A stretch of DNA of 64,000 nt. Source: DATAPD01 sp036265385 (GTDB taxonomy: Bacteria > Acidobacteriota > Terriglobia > Terriglobales > Acidobacteriaceae). The notes below the pieces were generated by a model. That model did no database searches. It had not been told where the DNA came from and worked only from the letters and a program-made list of their open reading frames with translations. The stretch spans positions 62,001-126,000 of the forward strand of contig DATAPD010000048.1 of assembly GCA_036265385.1 (NCBI GenBank). Direction: 5' to 3'. Positions 59,831 through 64,000 of this stretch are shown here, piece by piece (within the stretch, counting starts at the first letter, position 1; each line of letters begins with the position of its first letter). The translations under genes and the position numbers were made by a program.

Positions 59831-61261
59831 ATGGCAGACTCCACCCTTCCTTACTCGGCTGAATCCATGCGCGAAGAAAAGCGCAGGGTGGCGGGGAATT
59901 CCGTTTTTGCCGCCATCGCGATCACGAGTTTAAAGGTTGTTGTTGGAATCACTACTGGAAGCTTGGGAATTCTGTCTGAGGCGGCCCACTCGGCCTTAGA
60001 TTTGGTCGCTGCAGTGGTGACGTTCTTTTCCGTCCGCGTTTCCGACAAGCCTGCGGATGCCGACCATCAGTATGGCCACGGAAAAGTCGAGAACTTCTCC
60101 GCCTTCATTGAAACCGGTCTTCTTCTCCTGACCTGCATCTGGATCATCTACGAGGCCATTAAGCGTTTGTTCTTTCACTCTGTCGAGATTCAGCCGAGCA
60201 TCACTGCCGTGCTGGTTATGATTTTCTCGATCGGGGTGGATTACTGGCGCTCCCATCGACTTGCGAAAATCGCAGCGAAGTACGACAGTCAGGCGTTGGA
60301 AGCCGATGCGCTTCATTTTTCCACCGATATCTGGTCGAGCTCGGTTGTGATCCTTGGACTTTTGCTGGTCTGGACCGGCGAAAAGTATCAGATTCAGTGG
60401 CTGCAGAAAGCAGATCCGATTGCTGCGTTGTTTGTGGCTGGCGTAGTGGTCTGGGTGAGTTGGCGTCTCGCACGGAAAACGATCGATGCTTTGCTGGACG
60501 CAGCGCCGTTAGGTATTCGGGGCGAGGTTCTCGATTCGATCTCTACTGTCGATGGGATCGTCAATATCGACCGTGCACGTATTCGTCGAGCAGGGAACCG
60601 CTATTTCGCGGACGTATCCGTCGGAATGGCGCGCAACGTCACCTTTCAGCGAGCCGAGCAGATCGCTAACGACGTTACCCAGCGTGTGCACAAGATTCTT
60701 CCTGACGCCGACGTCATGGTACGCACGATACCGCGCGCAGGCGGAAGTGAGAACATCTTTGATCGGATCAGGGCGGTTGCTACGCGGCACAATCTCAATG
60801 TTCACGACGTGAGTGTGCAGGACTTGAACGGAGCCCTGCACGTCGAACAGCATCTCGAAATGGACGAGCAGCTCAGTATGAAAGCTGCTCATGATCAGGT
60901 CACAGCTTTGGAAGATGAGATGCGTCACGACGTGCCAGAAATCGCTTCGATCCTCACCCATATCGAGAGTGAGCCTGCCACGATTGAGCCGGGAGAAAAC
61001 ATTGTCGAAGATGCTGCCCTCGAACGCCGTCTGCGCGCGATTGCTGCCGAATTTCCAGAAGTCATCGATGCACACGAATTCGTTTTCAAGCGAGTGCGCG
61101 GGCGCCTTTACCTGTCCTGCCACATCACCGTTCGCGACGACATGCCGCTATCGCGTGTTCACGATGTGCAGACAGCGCTGGAAACTCGCTTCAAACAGGA
61201 TGCTCCAGAACTATTTCGCGTGCTGATCCATCCCGAGCCTCACACGGACAACAGGCGGTGA
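59831..61261 (+). CDS. Cation diffusion facilitator transporter with extended C-terminus
   Basis: 476 aa, longer than typical CDFs (about 300). Six membrane helices with the metal-site pairs in SEAAHSALDLVAAVVTFF (helix 2) and EADALHFSTDIWSSSVVILG (helix 5). The cytoplasmic zinc-sensor domain follows (DSISTVDGIVNIDRARIRRA), and there is then a second and partly third copy of this fold up to the end (DVSVQDLNGALHVEQHLEMD, FVFKRVRGRLYLSCHITVRD). It would export Zn2+, Co2+, Fe2+ or Mn2+; the metal cannot be decided. Confidence 0.88.
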   Translation: MADSTLPYSAESMREEKRRVAGNSVFAAIAITSLKVVVGITTGSLGILSEAAHSALDLVAAVVTFFSVRVSDKPADADHQYGHGKVENFSAFIETGLLLLTCIWIIYEAIKRLFFHSVEIQPSITAVLVMIFSIGVDYWRSHRLAKIAAKYDSQALEADALHFSTDIWSSSVVILGLLLVWTGEKYQIQWLQKADPIAALFVAGVVVWVSWRLARKTIDALLDAAPLGIRGEVLDSISTVDGIVNIDRARIRRAGNRYFADVSVGMARNVTFQRAEQIANDVTQRVHKILPDADVMVRTIPRAGGSENIFDRIRAVATRHNLNVHDVSVQDLNGALHVEQHLEMDEQLSMKAAHDQVTALEDEMRHDVPEIASILTHIESEPATIEPGENIVEDAALERRLRAIAAEFPEVIDAHEFVFKRVRGRLYLSCHITVRDDMPLSRVHDVQTALETRFKQDAPELFRVLIHPEPHTDNRR

Positions 61262-61269
61262 GCAAGAGA

Positions 61270-61304
61270 ACAATTGCAAATTGTCAATTGAAAATCGGAA
61301 ATCC
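61270..61304. repeat. Heptad-periodic tract after the CDF gene
   Basis: Consecutive 7-nt words ACAATTG, CAAATTG, TCAATTG, AAAATCG and GAAATCC run from 61270 to 61304. The tract begins eight bases after the CDF stop and ends 11 bases before the OsmC start. Confidence 0.8.
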
Positions 61305-61315
61305 AGGACAGACAA

Positions 61316-61732
61316 ATGACGAACAACATCACCGCCAGCTCCACCTGGCTTTCTCACGACCGTTTCGTTGCGCACGCGACATCTGGCCATGCTCTGGTTA
61401 TGGATGCCGGCAAAGACAAGCTCGGGTGCAGCCCCGTTGAATTAGTGCTGATCGGGCTATGCGGGTGCACTGCGTCGGACGTGGTCAACATCCTCCGAAA
61501 GAAACGAGAGCCCCTTAGTGGGCTCGAGGTACGCGCCGAGGCGGAACGTGCCCCGGAGCCGCCGATGGTTTACACTGCCATCCGCCTTGTATATTGGGTG
61601 ACCGGAAAAGTAAGTCGTAAGGCGATGGAAGACGCGGTCCGGTTATCGAAAGACAAGTACTGTTCCGTATCCGCCATGCTCCACCAGACGGCAAAGATCA
61701 CGTTCGAAATCGAGTATGCCGAATCGGCATGA
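61316..61732 (+). CDS. OsmC/Ohr family protein
   Basis: 138 aa. OsmC-like fold (ASSTWLSHDRFVAHATSGHA, GCSPVELVLIGLCGCTASDV, RLSKDKYCSVSAMLHQTAKI). The two redox Cys of the family are present in GLCGCTA and KYCSVSA, so peroxide reduction is plausible, though this subgroup is less studied than Ohr. It lies just before the selenocysteine glutaredoxin-like gene, which suggests a shared thiol-redox task. Confidence 0.88.
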   Translation: MTNNITASSTWLSHDRFVAHATSGHALVMDAGKDKLGCSPVELVLIGLCGCTASDVVNILRKKREPLSGLEVRAEAERAPEPPMVYTAIRLVYWVTGKVSRKAMEDAVRLSKDKYCSVSAMLHQTAKITFEIEYAESA

Positions 61733-61777
61733 CTTTGTGTGGCACAGAAAGGCTATTGCTTCAGAGTTGATAGCGCT

Positions 61778-61812
61778 CGACAATCAGAAACCGACAACCA
61801 ACAATCCTGATG
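61778..61812. repeat. Heptad-periodic tract up to the selenoprotein start codon
   Basis: Consecutive words CGACAAT, CAGAAAC, CGACAAC and CAACAAT (61778-61805) are followed by CCTGATG, which contains the start codon. The word is related to that in the tracts at 61270 and 62115. Confidence 0.7.
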
Positions 61813-62043
61813 CCTCGCGTTCTCTTCTTCACCCAACCCGGTTGACCACCGTGCCAGTTTGTTGAGGCCTACCTCTCGGCGAGAGGTATCGTCTACGAAG
61901 AACGCGACGTGAGCCATGACAAGGCGGCCGTGTTCGAAATGGTGCGCACTTACGGCAGCAATACCACTCCCACCGTTGTGATCGGAGAAGAAGTAGTTGT
62001 CGGATTCGATCCGTTCCGTATGGACGAACTCCTCGACGATTAA
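61810..62043 (+). CDS. Selenocysteine-containing glutaredoxin-like protein
   Basis: 77 codons from ATG 61810 to TAA 62043, with an in-frame TGA at 61843-61845 (codon 12). Reading it as selenocysteine gives a glutaredoxin/thioredoxin-fold active site, Q-P-G-U-P-P-C, at the position where homologues have C-x-x-C. The rest is an uninterrupted small glutaredoxin: AYLSARGIVYEERDVSH, then SNTTPTVVIGEEVVVGF with the cis-Pro, and MDELLDD. An 8-bp hairpin with a G-first loop follows the TGA at a fitting distance. Function is probably thiol-disulfide or selenol redox chemistry in the cytoplasm. Translation needs SelA/B/C/D encoded elsewhere. A sequencing error (TGC or TGT read as TGA) is the main alternative. 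Confidence 0.82.
61870..61888 (+). promoter_or_regulatory. Candidate bacterial SECIS hairpin
   Basis: TACCTCTC-GGC-GAGAGGTA (61870-61888) is a perfect 8-bp stem inside the reading frame. Its loop, which begins with G, starts 33 bases after the TGA; bacterial SECIS loops usually lie about 16-37 bases downstream and have a G at the first or second loop position. Confidence 0.65.
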
Positions 62044-62114
62044 CGCCTGACTGCAATTTCGATTTGGCAACCGCCGAGACGTGAGCCGAACCATCGGAAT
62101 TACCAGCCGCATTC

Positions 62115-62149
62115 GACAAAGTTGCTATCCACAATCGACAATTGAAACT
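62115..62149. repeat. Heptad-periodic tract before the DMT gene
   Basis: Words GACAAAG, TTGCTAT, CCACAAT, CGACAAT and TGAAACT follow each other at a 7-nt step (62115-62149). The core CACAAT/GACAAT is shared with the tract before the selenoprotein. Confidence 0.55.
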
Positions 62150-62159
62150 CGCTTCGGAT

Positions 62160-63116
62160 ATGACTTCGTTTTCCCATCGAGTTCGCGGGTACATGTATAT
62201 CGCTGCCTCGGCGTTGTTCTGGGGTGTGTCCGCGACGCTTGGCCGCGCCGCGTTCACTGGCCGGCTTGCTTTTTTCAGTTCCAACCTTAGGCCGTTGGAT
62301 CCGCTCATTTTGTCGCAGTGCCGCACTACTCTTTCGCTGCTGGTGCTTGTGCCCATCTTGCTGACTCGTCGCTCGGCTGGATCTCTCATGATGCCGCGCA
62401 GCGATCTCTTCCGGTGCCTCACGATTGGGGTGTTGGGAGTCGCGGCTTCGAATTACTTTTATTATCTGGCTATTCAGCGCACGAACGTGGCTGTTGCCAT
62501 CGTTCTGCAATACACCGCGCCGGTGTGGGTGCTGCTATACATGGTTGCTCGCAAGCTGCAACGGCCGACTCTATTGCGAATCAGTTCAGTTGCACTCGCC
62601 GTCGTTGGATGCGGGTTGGTGATTCAGTTGATTGGTCCGGGCCACTGGAACGTCGACATGCTCGGCGTCGGAGCAGCAATTCTTGCGTCTTTCTCATTTG
62701 CGTTTTACAACATCGGAGGGCACGGGATCCTCGCAATTCACGACCGCTGGAAAGTCTTGCTTTGGGTCCTCGCGGGAGCAAGTGCAGTCTGGCTGTTGCT
62801 CAATCCGCCGTGGAATATCGTTGGCCGCTACTCTGGGGCAGAGTGGATTTTCATGCTTGTGTTTGCCCTAGTGTCAGTGATGGGGCCGTTTTCCTGCTAC
62901 TTCGCTGGCTTGCAATACCTCGAGCCTACAAGCGCCGTGGTTGTCAGTTGTCTTGAGCCAGTCTTTTCGATTGTTCTGGCCGCCATGTTCTTGCGAGAGA
63001 CGGTTGGTCCGTTGCAGATTTTAGGTATTGTTGTCGTGCTCGCAGCGACCGTGCTCGTGCAGTTGCCGGAGAAGGGCAGAAGGGAAGAACTGGCAATTCT
63101 CGAACCGATTGAATGA
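62160..63116 (+). CDS. EamA/DMT superfamily transporter
   Basis: 318 aa with ten membrane helices in two EamA repeats (YMYIAASALFWGVSATLGRA, then AAILASFSFAFYNIGGHGIL). Typical sequence at repeat ends: YFYYLAIQRTNVAVAIVLQY and YLEPTSAVVVSCLEPVFSIV. It probably exports small metabolites such as amino acids; the substrate is unknown. ATG 62160 is chosen over TTG 62142, although neither has a good ribosome binding site. Confidence 0.85.
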   Translation: MTSFSHRVRGYMYIAASALFWGVSATLGRAAFTGRLAFFSSNLRPLDPLILSQCRTTLSLLVLVPILLTRRSAGSLMMPRSDLFRCLTIGVLGVAASNYFYYLAIQRTNVAVAIVLQYTAPVWVLLYMVARKLQRPTLLRISSVALAVVGCGLVIQLIGPGHWNVDMLGVGAAILASFSFAFYNIGGHGILAIHDRWKVLLWVLAGASAVWLLLNPPWNIVGRYSGAEWIFMLVFALVSVMGPFSCYFAGLQYLEPTSAVVVSCLEPVFSIVLAAMFLRETVGPLQILGIVVVLAATVLVQLPEKGRREELAILEPIE

Positions 63117-63149
63117 ATTAATCTCTGATTGCGGAAACTTGAGAGCTGA

Positions 63150-64000
63150 CTAGTGCTTTTCGATCAAGCTCACAACGAATTCTGCGGCTTCTTTCGTTCC
63201 CAGTTTCCCGCCAATATCCGTTGTAGTTTTTTTCTGACGAACCGCTTCGAGCACCGCTGCTTCAATTCGTGCGGCTTCATTCGAAAGTCCTAAGTGCTCG
63301 AGCATCATCGCTGCGGTGAGAATGGCTCCGAACGGGTTTGCCACGTTTTTCCCGGCTAATGGAGGCGCGGAGCCGTGAACAGGCTCGAACATCGATGTCT
63401 TTCCCGGATGCAGATTGCCACTGGCCGCCATACCAAGCCCACCCTGTAGTCCAGCTGCAAGGTCGGTGATGATGTCGCCGAACATGTTGTTTGTCACGAT
63501 GACATCAAACTGTCGTGGATCGCGCACCATGTGCATACATAGTGCGTCGACATACATGTGGTCTGCCTTTATCTCGGGATATTCCTTTTGTACTTCTTTG
63601 AAGACGCGTTGCCACAACCCGCCAGCATGCGTCATCGCGTTTGATTTGTCGCACATGAGCACGCGAGAACGTTTCGCGCCATCGAGCTTGGTATGAGTCC
63701 GGCAATACTCGAAGGCATAGCGGATGATCCGCTCAACACCTTTTCTTGTATTGATGTCTTCCTGGATTGCCACCTCGTCGGCCGTGCCTTGCTTGAACAC
63801 TCCGCCGGCATCGACATAAACGCCCTCCGTATTCTCACGGATGACAACGAAATCCACATCGCGCGGGTCGATTCCTTTCAAGGGACAAAGCGAGGAGTCC
63901 ATAAGGCGGACCGGGCGCACATTTGCGTACAAGTCCATTTTAAAGCGCAAACCAAGCAGGATTTCCTTGGCATGGATATTAGTGGCGACCCTCGGATCTC
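63150..64000 (-). CDS. leuB: Isopropylmalate/isocitrate dehydrogenase family protein (5' end outside the window)
   Basis: The reading frame stays open to the right edge, so at least 283 C-terminal codons are present and the start is missing. Family segments: EILLGLRFKMDLYANVRPV, VDFVVIRENTEGVYVDAGG, RVLMCDKSNAMTH, VTNNMFGDIITDLAAGLQGG (metal-binding Asp) and FEPVHGSAPPLAGKNVANP (NAD site). This matches the 3-isopropylmalate dehydrogenase side of the family (leucine synthesis); tartrate or homoisocitrate dehydrogenase cannot be excluded. Visible residues are all intact. Confidence 0.85.
   Translation of the reverse strand, partial: DPRVATNIHAKEILLGLRFKMDLYANVRPVRLMDSSLCPLKGIDPRDVDFVVIRENTEGVYVDAGGVFKQGTADEVAIQEDINTRKGVERIIRYAFEYCRTHTKLDGAKRSRVLMCDKSNAMTHAGGLWQRVFKEVQKEYPEIKADHMYVDALCMHMVRDPRQFDVIVTNNMFGDIITDLAAGLQGGLGMAASGNLHPGKTSMFEPVHGSAPPLAGKNVANPFGAILTAAMMLEHLGLSNEAARIEAAVLEAVRQKKTTTDIGGKLGTKEAAEFVVSLIEKH

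Noticed and set aside
61810..62043. Pseudogene or frameshift reading of the glutaredoxin-like gene
   Set aside because: The only break is one TGA at the active-site Cys position, the frame is otherwise intact, and a hairpin follows; selenocysteine explains all of this better.

Overview
The window is a dense, moderately GC-rich bacterial chromosome segment with 64 protein genes, one candidate small RNA gene, and no rRNA, tRNA, CRISPR array, phage or insertion sequence that I could recognise. The gene set suggests an Acidobacteriota member of the Terriglobia / Candidatus Koribacter type: Tad pilus minor components, several M28/S41/M48 secreted peptidases, an ECF sigma / zf-HC2 anti-sigma pair, DUF2339-DUF3999, a Pro/Ala-rich NuoC, and split respiratory operons. 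This placement is an inference from gene style, not from a marker search.

Layout. 0.1-7.1 kb: AMIN-domain exported protein, a four-gene minus-strand Tad cluster (TadG-like, two TadE-like, prepilin peptidase), an S41 protease with terminator, and a kelch-type secreted protein. 7.1-14.5 kb: tatA-tatC, two M28 metallopeptidase-family proteins flanking a lipoprotein, TerC, aroB, ubiE. 14.4-19.1 kb: ECF sigma and anti-sigma, divergent from a Tat-exported phosphoesterase - CuA-type cupredoxin - cytochrome c operon, which converges on a DUF692 (multinuclear iron oxygenase) gene and its small partner. 19.1-22.4 kb: repeat region, orphan nuclease-like gene, F0 genes atpZ-atpI-atpB-atpE. 22.4-31.9 kb: HEAT-like/PilZ protein, CHAD protein, nuclease-like protein, a candidate sigma-54 small RNA, recR, DUF3224, ybaB, dnaX, yjbQ. 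31.9-47.6 kb: DUF2339/DUF3999, ftsK, uppP, inositol-phosphate synthase, a VapBC-type toxin-antitoxin pair, methyltransferase, beta-helix protein, YceI, M48 protease, and an RHH regulator paired with a conserved His-rich protein. 47.6-57.5 kb: nuoA-C-D-H-J-K-L-M-N, a complex I membrane-arm operon without nuoB/E/F/G/I. 57.5-64 kb: epimerase, PPIase, CDF transporter, OsmC, a selenocysteine glutaredoxin-like gene, DMT transporter, and an isopropylmalate-dehydrogenase-family gene cut by the window edge.

Three observations stand out. (1) At 61810-62043 a short glutaredoxin-like gene carries an in-frame TGA exactly where the first active-site cysteine belongs, followed by a strong hairpin: very probably a selenoprotein that ordinary gene calling misses. 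(2) About a dozen intergenic gaps hold degenerate repeats with a strict 7-nt period. Each locus has its own word, several have inverted arms, and most begin right after a stop codon or run into the next start codon. They recall the heptanucleotide STRR repeats of cyanobacteria. (3) At 27541-27734 (minus strand) a near-perfect sigma-54 promoter sits about 150 nt upstream of an intrinsic terminator with no sizeable ORF between them: a candidate sigma-54-controlled small RNA.

Regulation visible in sequence includes intrinsic terminators after ctp, atpE, ino1, the M48 gene, the beta-helix gene and possibly dnaX, an operator-like palindrome over the toxin-antitoxin promoter, a triple GGTAC site before the RHH gene, and a symmetric GGAATAAA motif between the ECF gene and its divergent neighbour.
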